The position numbers were made by a program, and so were the translations under genes. The notes below the pieces were generated by a model. That model saw only the letters and a list, made by a program, of their open reading frames with translations, was not told the origin of the DNA and did no database searches. 41,004 bases of DNA from UBA668 sp038234785 (lineage in GTDB: Bacteria > Actinomycetota > Acidimicrobiia > Acidimicrobiales > Ilumatobacteraceae), in assembly GCA_038234785.1 (NCBI GenBank), contig JBBQTC010000036.1, forward strand, positions 1 to 41,004, in the 5' to 3' direction. Below, one piece after another: positions 1 through 8,601 of the stretch. Numbering within the stretch: the stretch's first letter is position 1; each line of letters begins with the position of its first letter.

Positions 1-1571
1 GCGTTGCTCAGCGCGTCCACGTCGTAGCCGCGTCCGCGGCGCCATGGGATCTCACGGAGGTCGAGGCCGTCGTGAACCCCGAAGTAGAGGAAGGGCGACA
101 GGTGTTGTTGGTCGATCGCCTCCCACAGTCGCAGTTCGGCAGCGATGCGATCGTCGAACAATTGGAGGATCGGCAGGCCGTCGCCGCGCTCCGGTGTGGC
201 GGTCAGGCCGAGCAGTTCGACGGGTTGGAGGTGATCGAGAATGCGGCGGTACGAGGCTGCGGCAGCGTGGTGAAACTCGTCGACGATCACGACGTCGAAG
301 TGATCCGAAGGCAGCGCGTCGAGATCGCCGGCATGCAGGCTCTGGATCGACGCGAAGACGTGGTCGAAGCGCGTCGGTCGTGCACCGCCCACCCACTTCT
401 CTCCGAACGACGCGTCGCGCAACGCGTACCGGAACGTGGCCAGGCTCTGATCGAGGATCTCCTCGCGGTGTGCGATGAACAGCAGTCGAGACCGACCGAG
501 CCGTCCGGTAAGGGTGGCGTAGTCGAGTGCCGCCATGACGGTCTTGCCCGTGCCAGTAGCGGCGACGAGAAGGTTCCGGTGATGGCCACGCTGCCGGGAG
601 AGTTCGATCAGTTCGAGCAGCCGTTCCTGGAACGGGTGCGGCCGCAGCTCGATCGGGCTGAGGATCACGGACGGGCCGCTGTCGGTGCGGCCGGCCCGCT
701 GTCGCTCGTCGTCGAACTGGTCGGGGTCGTAAGGAATGAAGTCGCCGGCCTCCCAGTAGCTGTCGAACACGGCGCCGAACTTGGCAATGACGTCAGGGTT
801 GCGGGCGGCCGATGCTCGAACGTTCCACTCCAGCCCGGTCACCTGTGCGGAGTGGGTGAGGTTCGATGAACCGACATAGGCAGTCGAGAAGCCGGAGTAG
901 CGATGGAACACCCAGGCCTTTGCGTGCAGGCGTGTCGTACTCAGGTCGTAAGAGATACGGACCTCTGCACCGAGATCGACGAGCTGATCGAGGGCCCGGC
1001 GCTCCGTCGAATCGGTGTACGTGGTCGTCAGGACTCGGAGTGGCTTACCCGCTTCGCAATGACGGCGAAGGGAGTCGAGAAGCGGTCCGATGCCGCTGCG
1101 CCGGATGAACGCCATCACGACGTCGATCGCGTCGGCCGACTCGATCTCGGACCGCAACTGGCTCCACAGCGTGGGCTCGCCGGGCGCGTTCGTGAGCAGC
1201 GTCGTGTCGAGCAGCGGGATCAGCGGCCCAGCGATGGCGGCCGGTGTGCCGTCAGGGTTCCGACGAAGGATGGCATGCAGGACTGAGGCCGGGTCGGCGA
1301 GCATTGCTTGCTGGTCGACGTCGACCAGTTCGCCGAGGCGATCGAGCAGGGCGCGTGCCACTCGAAGACCGACCTTCACGCGCTGCTCGTCGCCGACATC
1401 GAGCAGCGCACGCTCGACCTGCTGACTCACGTGCCACGCGATGCGGTCTGACGCGTCCGCGCTGTTGAGCGGCCGCGCGACGACCGGCATGGTCTTGGCC
1501 AGTTCGTCGAGCTGCGCCCGGAGACCCTCGGTGACGAGTCGCTCGTAGATCCCAGGAGTCAGCTCCGTCAC
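1..1571 (-). CDS. Phospholipase D-like domain / SF2 DEAD-DEAH helicase fusion (partial, C-terminus beyond window)
   Basis: An open frame runs from a GTG at 1571 to the window edge (523 codons) without a stop. An in-frame TAA lies three codons upstream, so the GTG is the most upstream possible start. About residues 110-260 look like the PLD/HKD nuclease fold, with HAKAWVF (His216, Lys218) followed by YVGSSNLT and then GLEWNV. A superfamily 2 helicase core follows: Walker A ATGTGKT (Lys343), motif Ia LLFIAHREE, DEFH box VIVDEFHH (Asp431) and motif III LTATPERGDG. The second RecA lobe and any C-terminal domain are outside the window. This order matches the known COG3886-COG1061 fusions that often end in DUF3427. 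Such proteins are thought to act on DNA and are frequent in accessory regions, so a role in defence or element biology is inference. It is transcribed away from the neighbouring DinB genes. Confidence 0.88.
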   Translation of the reverse strand, partial: MTELTPGIYERLVTEGLRAQLDELAKTMPVVARPLNSADASDRIAWHVSQQVERALLDVGDEQRVKVGLRVARALLDRLGELVDVDQQAMLADPASVLHAILRRNPDGTPAAIAGPLIPLLDTTLLTNAPGEPTLWSQLRSEIESADAIDVVMAFIRRSGIGPLLDSLRRHCEAGKPLRVLTTTYTDSTERRALDQLVDLGAEVRISYDLSTTRLHAKAWVFHRYSGFSTAYVGSSNLTHSAQVTGLEWNVRASAARNPDVIAKFGAVFDSYWEAGDFIPYDPDQFDDERQRAGRTDSGPSVILSPIELRPHPFQERLLELIELSRQRGHHRNLLVAATGTGKTVMAALDYATLTGRLGRSRLLFIAHREEILDQSLATFRYALRDASFGEKWVGGARPTRFDHVFASIQSLHAGDLDALPSDHFDVVIVDEFHHAAAASYRRILDHLQPVELLGLTATPERGDGLPILQLFDDRIAAELRLWEAIDQQHLSPFLYFGVHDGLDLREIPWRRGRGYDVDALSN

Positions 1572-1682
1572 GACGCAACGTTACGACAAGCCCATGATCA
1601 CGTCGCGCTCACTCCGTCCACAGCCCGCGCGAACGGCACCGCGTCGGTGAGTGTCCTCACCCCGAGGAGAAGGCTTCGGCGC

Positions 1683-1700
1683 GGGGACTGAAGAGTCCCC
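1683..1700. other. Short perfect hairpin in the intergenic gap
   Basis: GGGGACT-GAAG-AGTCCCC is a perfect 7-bp stem with a 4-nt loop. It lies in the 289-base gap between the divergent helicase and first DinB gene. No T-tract follows on either strand, so it is not a typical intrinsic terminator. It could be an operator or the stem of a small RNA. I see no gene in the rest of 1572-1860. Confidence 0.4.
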
Positions 1701-1846
1701 TACCGGCACTTCTGGGACGCTTCGGCACGAGTGATCGGCGCTGCGTTTGGGGACGGTTCGGTGCGGTCAGAACGTTGGTACGAGCGGCTGGGAGCACTGT
1801 CCGCCCAGCCTCGGTATGGCCGCCCTGGCACCCTGTTGAGCCCGGC

Positions 1847-1852
1847 TACGGT
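1847..1852 (+). promoter_or_regulatory. Probable leaderless -10 element (TACGGT)
   Basis: TACGGT fits the actinobacterial -10 consensus TANNNT and ends 8 nt before the ATG at 1861. That spacing would put the transcript start at or next to the start codon. No Shine-Dalgarno sequence lies in the gap. No clear -35 hexamer is visible. Confidence 0.5.
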
Positions 1853-1860
1853 GTGCCGGC

Positions 1861-2370
1861 ATGTCGATCGAGGCGCTGAGCGGCGTGGACTTCTCCGCAG
1901 CAGACCAGCCGGAAACGAATGCTGATCTTCGCGAGTTTCTCCAAGGTTGGTTTCGCTACCAACGCCATGAGTTTCTACGAAAGCTGCGTGACCTCACACC
2001 AGAGAACATGGTCGCCTGGTCTGTTCCGCCGGTGGAGCTCTCCGTGTTGGGGCTGGTACGTCACATGACTCAGATGGAACACGTATACGTCAGTTGGGGC
2101 CTCGGTGGAGGCGAACAGGCACTGATCTACGGTGACGATGACTACGCCGGGGGTTCGGTCGACACCGTTGATGACGACCTGCGCGCGTACTTCGCCGAAG
2201 TCGAGAGGTCCGACAGGGCGATCGCTGGATGCGGTTCGCTCGACACAGCGGGAGCGGGCCACGGTCGACCCCTGACGGCGGTGTTGGTCAAGATGATCGA
2301 CGAGTATGCACTCCACGCTGGACAGGCTCACATGCTGCGCTTCGCCGCCCTGGGCAAGATGCTCCGTTAG
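1861..2370 (+). CDS. DinB/DUF664 family protein
   Basis: This 169-residue protein has the size and layout of the DUF664 branch of the DinB four-helix-bundle superfamily. A first helix (about 20-45) begins the bundle, then comes LGLVRHMTQMEHVYV (about 64-78) with the first candidate metal-binding His. The C-terminal DEYALHAGQAHMLR (about 147-160) supplies the other two His positions, as in the family's HxGHxDxxR-type ending. Known relatives in actinobacteria include mycothiol-dependent thiol transferases, and the substrate of this one cannot be read from sequence. The ATG at 1861 follows a TANNNT -10 with no ribosome binding site, so it is probably translated leaderless. A second DUF664 gene follows 306 bases downstream on the same strand. 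Confidence 0.8.
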   Translation: MSIEALSGVDFSAADQPETNADLREFLQGWFRYQRHEFLRKLRDLTPENMVAWSVPPVELSVLGLVRHMTQMEHVYVSWGLGGGEQALIYGDDDYAGGSVDTVDDDLRAYFAEVERSDRAIAGCGSLDTAGAGHGRPLTAVLVKMIDEYALHAGQAHMLRFAALGKMLR

Positions 2371-2676
2371 TCGACGCATCAGCGGTGTGCGCAGCGTTCG
2401 AACTGGCGGTCGTACAAGCGCGGTGAAACCGAACGTCGCAAACAACTTCCACCGGTCGGCCCCGTCCCGCCACAACGCTGCCGCGTAGGCCGTCGTGGGC
2501 GACGCACGTGTCGTCGCACCGTGGCTCGTCGCGTGTGCGGCATGTCGCTCAGCCCAACACCTTTGGAGGCATCCCCAAACGCCGGATCGTCTTCCACGTC
2601 GCCTCGGCAGCGAAGCGAGCACAGGCCCTGGGCGTCCGCTCACATCGCATCGACGCCCGGCTGCGAGAATCGTGCC
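2371..2676. other. 306-base gap between two DinB genes, no convincing gene
   Basis: Several short frames cross this stretch but none shows a recognisable family or a credible start. A minus-strand frame at about 2385-2490 reads fairly protein-like (AYAAALWRDGADRW, then KLFATFGFTALV), but it continues antisense through both DinB genes. I treat it as a shadow or at most a relic. A GAGAAT hexamer at 2664-2669 sits 7 nt before the GTG of the next gene and could be its -10 element. Confidence 0.35.
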
Positions 2677-3198
2677 GTGCCGTCCAGCGAGTTCGCCGAC
2701 CTCCAGCCAGCCACCGAACGGACCGGCCTCACGGAGCGCCTCGACGAAGAACGTCGCGCCATCCTCGCTCAAGCAAGGGACCTGTCTGTCGACGAGATCC
2801 ACGCCCGACCTCTCGGTGCAACTGATCTGAGCATCGGCCGCATCGTCAAGCACCTCGCCTTCACCGAGGACCGCTGGTTCCAACACAAGCTTCTCGGTCT
2901 GGACCTCCCCGAACCCTGGCGATCGATCGACCCAACCGAGGCTCACGACTGGTCCTTCCGTTCCGCAGACCTCGACGCCCTCGCCGACATCGTCGACCTG
3001 TACGAGAGCGCTTGTCAGCGCAGTCGAGAAGCCACGCATGCGTGCGCATCGTTGGAGAAACTGGCCGTCCACCCCTCGTTCGGCAACAAGCCGGTCAACC
3101 TGCGATGGCTCCTCGCGCACATGATTGACGAGACCTCACGCCATTCGGGGCACATCGACCTGATACGCGACGCCCTCGGGCGACCACCCGTCCGCTGA
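2677..3198 (+). CDS. DinB/DUF664 family protein (second copy)
   Basis: The frame is open from 2521, but family resemblance begins only after the GTG at 2677. That start gives 173 residues, the usual DUF664 length and close to its upstream neighbour. Visible features are LTERLDEERRAIL (helix 1), IGRIVKHLAFTEDRWF (about 54-69) with the first candidate metal His, and the C-terminal LLAHMIDETSRHSGHIDLIRD (positions 145-165) carrying the classic HSGHxDLIR signature. It therefore looks like an intact metal-binding DinB fold, possibly a mycothiol-dependent transferase. The two DUF664 genes share architecture but not obvious close identity, so they are probably not a recent duplication. The upstream extension (MARRVCGM...) is rich in Ser/Pro/Arg and looks non-coding. 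Confidence 0.78.
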   Translation: MPSSEFADLQPATERTGLTERLDEERRAILAQARDLSVDEIHARPLGATDLSIGRIVKHLAFTEDRWFQHKLLGLDLPEPWRSIDPTEAHDWSFRSADLDALADIVDLYESACQRSREATHACASLEKLAVHPSFGNKPVNLRWLLAHMIDETSRHSGHIDLIRDALGRPPVR

Positions 3199-3250
3199 AG
3201 CGAGGCTCGCACGCACTGCCACCGAACGCCGATTACGCGCGGTCGGGTGC

Positions 3251-4483
3251 TCACGTCGGCACGCGTCGCGCTGCCGCCGGATCCAGCATCGACGCCGCCA
3301 TCGCTGCGGTCGCCTTCGGGCGCTCGCCCAGCGAGCGCACGTAGCCGGCGGTCGTCGCTTCGCCTTTGTGGCCGACGTATCTGGCGATGTCGCTGAGGTC
3401 GAGGCCGGCTTCGGCGTACAGAACCGTCACGGCCGTTCGTCTGCCCGTGTGCGTGGCGATTCCCTTCGGGTCGATGCCTGCTCGCGTTGCCGCTCGCGTC
3501 ACCGCCTTCGCCGCCGCCTGTCGGTTCACTAGACCGCCGCGCTCGTTGGTGAACACCAGCGACACGGTCTGTCCCTCGTAGGTGTGCGTCGGCCACGGCG
3601 CTCGATTCGCGAGTCGCTCCGCGACCTGCGCCTTGCGCCGCGCCCGCAGCAACTCGACCACTCCGGCCGACAGATGGTGGGTGCCCGATGCGCCGGCGTT
3701 CTTGGTCGGGCCGAGCACCATGCCGACCTTGTGGACGTAGATGGCGGCCCGCCGCACCACAGCGATGCCGGCATCGAGGTCGAGATCCTCCCAACCGAGC
3801 CCGAGCGCCTCCGAGACCCGCCAGCCCTGCACGAACAGCAGCGCGACGACTGCGCCGAGGCGATCGTCTGTGGCTGCGCCGACCAAGCGGCGCGCATCCT
3901 CTGACACGAGCGCGCGTCGAGCCCCACGCACCACCTTCGGCGCGGCCACGCGATCGACCGGGTTGGAGGCGATCAGCTCGTGGAGGACCGCCTGCTCGAG
4001 CACCTGGTGCAACGTCACCCGCACGTCTGCGACCGTCCCCGACGCAAGCCCGGACTTCAACAGGTCGGACTGCCAACGAGCGATGCGTTCCGGCTTCAAC
4101 GATCGCGCGGGCAGCTGGCCGATCGTGTTGGTGATCCGCTCGACGCGCTGGCTGTAGGTGCCCAGCGTCGACGCCCGCACGCGGTGCCGCGCAACGACGT
4201 CGAGCCACCACGCCGCCAGCTCGGCCACGGTCGCCTCGCGATGGAACGTCGACGACTGAATCTGGCAGAGCTCCTCCAACTTCACCGCCCTGCGAGCGAT
4301 CGCTTCCTCACGCGTCTTGCCACGAACACGCTTCGGTCGGGCGCTGCCGGGAGCAACGAACGTCGCCCGCCACGAACCATCCGCGTCGAGGTACACCGAA
4401 CCCTCGCCGTTCGACGCCTTGCCGTGCACCCGCACGCTGCCGTCGCGGCTGACACTTCGCTTGCCGGTTACCTTCCGAGCCAT
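3251..4483 (-). CDS. Tyrosine recombinase / phage-type integrase
   Basis: This 410-residue site-specific recombinase is read from ATG 4483. Its order is an N-terminal arm-binding-like segment (GEGSVYLDADGSWRATFVAPG), a SAM-like core-binding domain (EATVAELAAWWLDVVARHR to about 170), then the catalytic domain. Catalytic residues are visible: Arg in QGWRVSEALGLGWEDLDLD, HTGRRTAVT (HxxR), YVGHKGEAT (second His) and the nucleophile Tyr in TTAGYVRSL. All are intact, so it should be active. The gene starts about 180 bases beyond the 3' end of tRNA-Ser and is transcribed in the same direction, the standard layout for an element integrated in a tRNA gene. The frame stays open to a GTG at 4570, which would add 29 residues encoded by a repeat array. 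I prefer the ATG because the repeats look like DNA-binding sites. Confidence 0.93.
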   Translation of the reverse strand: MARKVTGKRSVSRDGSVRVHGKASNGEGSVYLDADGSWRATFVAPGSARPKRVRGKTREEAIARRAVKLEELCQIQSSTFHREATVAELAAWWLDVVARHRVRASTLGTYSQRVERITNTIGQLPARSLKPERIARWQSDLLKSGLASGTVADVRVTLHQVLEQAVLHELIASNPVDRVAAPKVVRGARRALVSEDARRLVGAATDDRLGAVVALLFVQGWRVSEALGLGWEDLDLDAGIAVVRRAAIYVHKVGMVLGPTKNAGASGTHHLSAGVVELLRARRKAQVAERLANRAPWPTHTYEGQTVSLVFTNERGGLVNRQAAAKAVTRAATRAGIDPKGIATHTGRRTAVTVLYAEAGLDLSDIARYVGHKGEATTAGYVRSLGERPKATAAMAASMLDPAAARRVPT

Positions 4484-4504
4484 GGTTCGAATGCCTCCAA
4501 AACC

Positions 4505-4568
4505 GGGAGCAACGCCGGGAGCAACGCCCCCCAAATCGGGAGCAACCGGGAGCAACCCTGGGAGTGAC
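4505..4568. repeat. Phased direct repeats GGGAGCAAC upstream of the integrase
   Basis: Four exact copies of GGGAGCAAC lie at 4505-4513, 4517-4525, 4538-4546 and 4548-4556. A degenerate fifth (GGGAGTGAC) lies at 4560-4568. Start-to-start distances are 12, 21, 10 and 12 bases, close to one or two helical turns, so the sites face one side of the DNA. They sit 20-85 bases upstream of the integrase ATG, on the tRNA side. Integrase arm sites or excisionase/repressor sites are the likely roles. Confidence 0.75.
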
Positions 4569-4582
4569 ACGCTACAACGTCA

Positions 4583-4594
4583 GTAGACGTCTAC
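4583..4594. promoter_or_regulatory. 12-bp perfect palindrome near integrase/att region
   Basis: GTAGACGTCTAC is a perfect palindrome between the repeat array and the tRNA gene. It could be an operator for the integrase gene. No protein for it can be named. Confidence 0.4.
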
Positions 4595-4635
4595 GCAACG
4601 AAAGACCTGCTCAGAGCACCTAAGTTTGTACATTG

Positions 4636-4657
4636 GTGGACATCCATGAACGTCCAC
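4636..4657. repeat. Inverted repeat beside the tRNA 3' end, candidate att/core-type site
   Basis: GTGGAC at 4636-4641 and GTCCAC at 4652-4657 form a 6-bp inverted repeat with a 10-nt centre. The right arm ends 9 bases before the encoded CCA of tRNA-Ser. The position suits a recombinase core or accessory site. The crossover itself is more likely in the tRNA 3' half. Confidence 0.35.
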
Positions 4658-4666
4658 GAACACCCT

Positions 4667-4752
4667 TGGCGGAACGGGAGGGATTTGAACCCCCGGGGCG
4701 TGAACCCTTCCGCTTTCAAGGCGGATGCATTTGGCCGCTCTGCCACCGTTCC
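4667..4752 (-). tRNA. tRNA-Ser(UGA)
   Basis: Read on the minus strand, the 5' acceptor strand GGAACGG (4752-4746) pairs with CCGTTCC (4677-4671), followed by discriminator G and an encoded CCA (4669-4667). The anticodon arm is TCCGC-CTTGAAA-GCGGA, giving anticodon TGA, which reads serine UCA codons. A long variable arm and GGTTCAAATCC in the T arm fit a class II tRNA of 86 nt. The integrase gene lies just beyond its 3' end, so it is the probable attachment site of the island. Confidence 0.95.
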
Positions 4753-4782
4753 GTCCGAGAATCTACCGGTAGGGCGAGAGCG

Positions 4783-5487
4783 CTACGGCGTCCACACCTG
4801 CTCGAACCGGGTGATCTTGCCGTTGGCGACCGTCATCAACCACGGGAACGTCACGAACCCGAACCCCGCAGGAGTGGACGCCGTGGCGCTCCCGCCGCGG
4901 ATCTGGACGAGCTCGGCCGGTGTGATCCGGTAGCTCTGCATGGTGTTCGGGTCGGTCACCGTCACGATCACGTTCGATGCGAACGGCATGTCGGCGATGT
5001 CGCGGCTGGGGTCACCGACGACGTAGATGTCGTTGAGGCACTCGTCGTTGAGCTCGGCCGCCTTGCTGATGCACTCGTCGCCGAAGAACGCCTGCAGCAC
5101 CGTCACTGCCGGCTTGGTCGCGTCGCCGCCGTTGTAGATCGTCCAGTAGCTGCCGTTCGCCAGGGTGCCGGCGGCCACGAACGGGTCGGTGTGGGTGGTG
5201 GGCACCGCCGGACCCGACACGGGCACGTAGAGCGGCGCAGAGGTCGTCGGCGGCGAGGTAGCCGCGACCGTGGTCGTCGTCTTCGCCACGGTGGTGGTGG
5301 CGAGCGCGGTGGTGGAGGGTGTGGTGTCGGCCACGGTGGTCGTGGCTTCCGCGACCGTGGTCGTCGAGCCGACCGCCAGCGTGCTGTCCTGAGGGACGGC
5401 CGTGCCGCTGCTGCACGCGGCCATCGTGAGGCCGGCCACGGTCATGGCGACGGCGAGTGCGGTGACGGTGCGGTGCTGCACGGTCAT
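4783..5487 (-). CDS. Thr-rich exported lipoprotein of unknown function
   Basis: This 234-residue protein starts with a lipoprotein signal peptide, a hydrophobic stretch ending LTMAAC at Cys25. A low-complexity Thr/Ala/Val linker follows (about 40-85, with repeats such as TTTVAEATTTVADTT), then a globular domain of about 150 residues without a family I recognise. That domain holds two Cys (FGDECISKA and LNDECLND), which could form a disulfide outside the membrane. The start is supported by GAAGGAG about 8 nt upstream. The linker resembles those of the L,D-transpeptidase and PP2C phosphatase elsewhere in the window. It is probably anchored to the outer face of the membrane. It lies 31 bases downstream of pheA on the same strand and may share its transcript. 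Confidence 0.75.
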   Translation of the reverse strand: MTVQHRTVTALAVAMTVAGLTMAACSSGTAVPQDSTLAVGSTTTVAEATTTVADTTPSTTALATTTVAKTTTTVAATSPPTTSAPLYVPVSGPAVPTTHTDPFVAAGTLANGSYWTIYNGGDATKPAVTVLQAFFGDECISKAAELNDECLNDIYVVGDPSRDIADMPFASNVIVTVTDPNTMQSYRITPAELVQIRGGSATASTPAGFGFVTFPWLMTVANGKITRFEQVWTP

Positions 5488-5518
5488 GGAGTTGCTCCTT
5501 CGAGGGTGCCGCGTGCGA

Positions 5519-6460
5519 TCAACGGATCGTGCTGCGCAGCCGCCGCACCCAGTCGTCAGCTTCGCGCCAGCGGGCGTCGGCGTGCTCGCGGGTCGTGGTC
5601 GCGTGTTCGTCCGCGGCCGGGTACGAACCGAGGAACTTCACGCGGCCCTGCTTGGTGTGCAGCGACCGCATCGCATCGGCGACCAGTTCGTCGGCGACGT
5701 GACCATCGGCGTAGATCACGAAGCAGTAGTCGCCGAGCCCGCCGTCCTTGGTCGGACGCGACAGCAGGTTGGACAGGTTGATCCGGCGCGCGGCGAACTC
5801 CTGGAGGATCGAGATCAGGCTGCCGGGTTCGTCGGCCCGTTGGTAGATGACCAGCGCGGTCCGGTCGTGGCCGGTCGGAGCGGGGACACCTTCGCGGGCG
5901 ACCACGACGAACCGGGTCTGGTTGCCGGGGTGTTCGGCGATGTCGGCGGCAAGGATCTCGAGCCCGTACAACTCGGCGCTCGCCCTCGGAGCGACGGCAG
6001 CCGCGCCGGGTCCGAGCTCCTCGGCGACCATGCGCGCCGCCTCCGCTGTGGAGTTCGATGCCCGCAGTTCGGCCTGGCCGACGTTGGCGCGCAAGTACGC
6101 GTGGCATTGCGCGCTGGCAACCGGGATGCTCAGCACGACCTTGACGTCGGCCATCGCCGTGCCCGCCTTGGCCATCAGACAGTGCTCGATGTCGAGCACC
6201 ACCTCGCGCTGGATGAGCAGGTCGTGGCTGAACGCCAACTCGTCCTGGGTGAGGTTGACGGTTCCCTCGATCGAGTTCTCGATGGCCACGAACCCGAGGT
6301 CGACCTCGCCCGACTCGACGGCATCGAGCACGTCGGGCATCGTGCGGAAGAGCACGTGCACCCCGGCCGCGAGATCGGGCTGCGTCTTCAACGCCTGCTC
6401 CGTGAAGGTGCCCAGTGGTCCCAGGAACCCCACACGGGGGACGGCGTCGGCGGAAGTCAT
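5519..6460 (-). CDS. pheA: Prephenate dehydratase
   Basis: This 313-residue enzyme should convert prephenate to phenylpyruvate in phenylalanine synthesis. The catalytic domain begins VGFLGPLGTFTEQAL and contains FVAIENSIEGTVNLTQD (prephenate-binding) and ELYGLEILAADIAEHPGNQTRF (the NxTRF motif with the essential Thr). A C-terminal ACT domain (from about 215) has DEPGSLISILQEFAARRINLSNLLSRP, whose GALxxxL- and ESRP-like segments suggest allosteric control by phenylalanine. The length matches monofunctional actinobacterial enzymes without a chorismate mutase domain. The ATG at 6460 is preceded 8 nt upstream by TAGCCT (6469-6474), pointing to a leaderless transcript. The frame stays open upstream but shows no homology there. 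It is divergent from larB. Confidence 0.95.
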   Translation of the reverse strand: MTSADAVPRVGFLGPLGTFTEQALKTQPDLAAGVHVLFRTMPDVLDAVESGEVDLGFVAIENSIEGTVNLTQDELAFSHDLLIQREVVLDIEHCLMAKAGTAMADVKVVLSIPVASAQCHAYLRANVGQAELRASNSTAEAARMVAEELGPGAAAVAPRASAELYGLEILAADIAEHPGNQTRFVVVAREGVPAPTGHDRTALVIYQRADEPGSLISILQEFAARRINLSNLLSRPTKDGGLGDYCFVIYADGHVADELVADAMRSLHTKQGRVKFLGSYPAADEHATTTREHADARWREADDWVRRLRSTIR

Positions 6461-6468
6461 GGAGGCCC

Positions 6469-6474
6469 AGGCTA
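6469..6474 (-). promoter_or_regulatory. Probable leaderless -10 element for pheA (TAGCCT)
   Basis: On the minus strand TAGCCT lies 8 nt before the pheA ATG, matching TANNNT. The 93-base gap to larB must also hold the larB promoter, for which only a weak CACAAT 8 nt before its ATG is visible. Confidence 0.5.
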
Positions 6475-6553
6475 TTGCCGTTGCCTCGCTCAGGAGGGGA
6501 CGTTTGCGATTCAGGGCGCTCAACCTCAGCGCGCGCGGGCACAATGGGGCGTT

Positions 6554-7287
6554 ATGGACGAGCGGGAACTCACCGAGCTGGTCGAGGGCGTGCGCTCGGG
6601 CACCGTGGCCCCCGACGACGCAGTCGCCGCGTTGCGACGGCTGCCGTTCACCCAGGTCGGCGACACCCTGGTCGACCACCATCGGGCGCTTCGTCAGGGG
6701 ATGCCCGAAGCGATCTACGGCCAGGGCAAGTCCGACGAGCAATGCGTGGAGATCGTCGGTGAACTGCTCGCCAACGGCACCGGGCCGGTCCTGCTCACCC
6801 GTGTCAGCGACGCCACCGCGGCGGTCGTCCTCGCCGCCCACCCGGACGGCGACACGAAGGCAGGGTGCGTGCTCTGGCGCCGGCCTCACCCGAATCGATC
6901 GGCACGGGTGCTCGTGGTGAGTGCCGGCACCAGCGACGTGCCCGTTGTCGACGAATGCATCGTCACGTTGCACGCGTACGGGTTCAGCCCCGATCGGCTC
7001 ACCGACGTGGGCGTCGCCGGGCTGCATCGGTTGCTGGCCAACCTCGACCGCGTCACGTCGGCAGATGCCGTGGTCGTCGTCGCAGGAATGGAGGGCGCGC
7101 TCGCCAGCGTGATCGGCGGCCTCACGTCGGTGCCGGTGGTGGCGGTTCCCACGAGCGTCGGTCATGGCGCCGGGCTCGACGGCATCACCGCGTTGCTGGC
7201 GATGCACGCGTCGTGCGCCAGCGGCATCACCGTGGTCGGAATCGACAACGGTTTCGGCGCAGCGTGCGCGATTGCGAGGATGTGCCC

Positions 7288-7291
<4 letters not shown>
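6554..7291 (+). CDS. larB: LarB, pyridinium-3,5-biscarboxylic acid mononucleotide synthase
   Basis: This 245-residue LarB protein matches the usual family length. LarB carboxylates and hydrolyses nicotinic acid adenine dinucleotide in the first step of nickel-pincer nucleotide cofactor synthesis. The C-terminal half resembles PurE-type carboxylases: VLVVSAGTSDVPVVDEC, then VVVVAGMEGALASVIGGL and VPVVAVPTSVGHGAG, the family's phosphate- and substrate-binding loops. The ATG at 6554 gives MDERELTELVEGVRSG, a typical LarB N-terminus. The stop overlaps the larC start in a GTGA, so the two are translationally coupled. The sulfur-inserting LarE and any LarA-type user enzyme are not in this window. 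Confidence 0.92.
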
Positions 7292-8565
<1,274 letters not shown>

Positions 8566-8601
8566 CGTCTCCGTTCGCGAATGTCGGGGGTGACGGACGG
8601 A

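Noticed and set aside
72..869. Long plus-strand open frame across the left edge
   Set aside because: It is the complement of the PLD-helicase gene, whose minus-strand frame carries complete nuclease and helicase motifs. The plus frame shows none.
1975..3120. Minus-strand frame of 381 codons across both DinB genes
   Set aside because: It is antisense to two recognisable DUF664 genes and has no domain of its own. Only its part in the 2371-2676 gap is noted.
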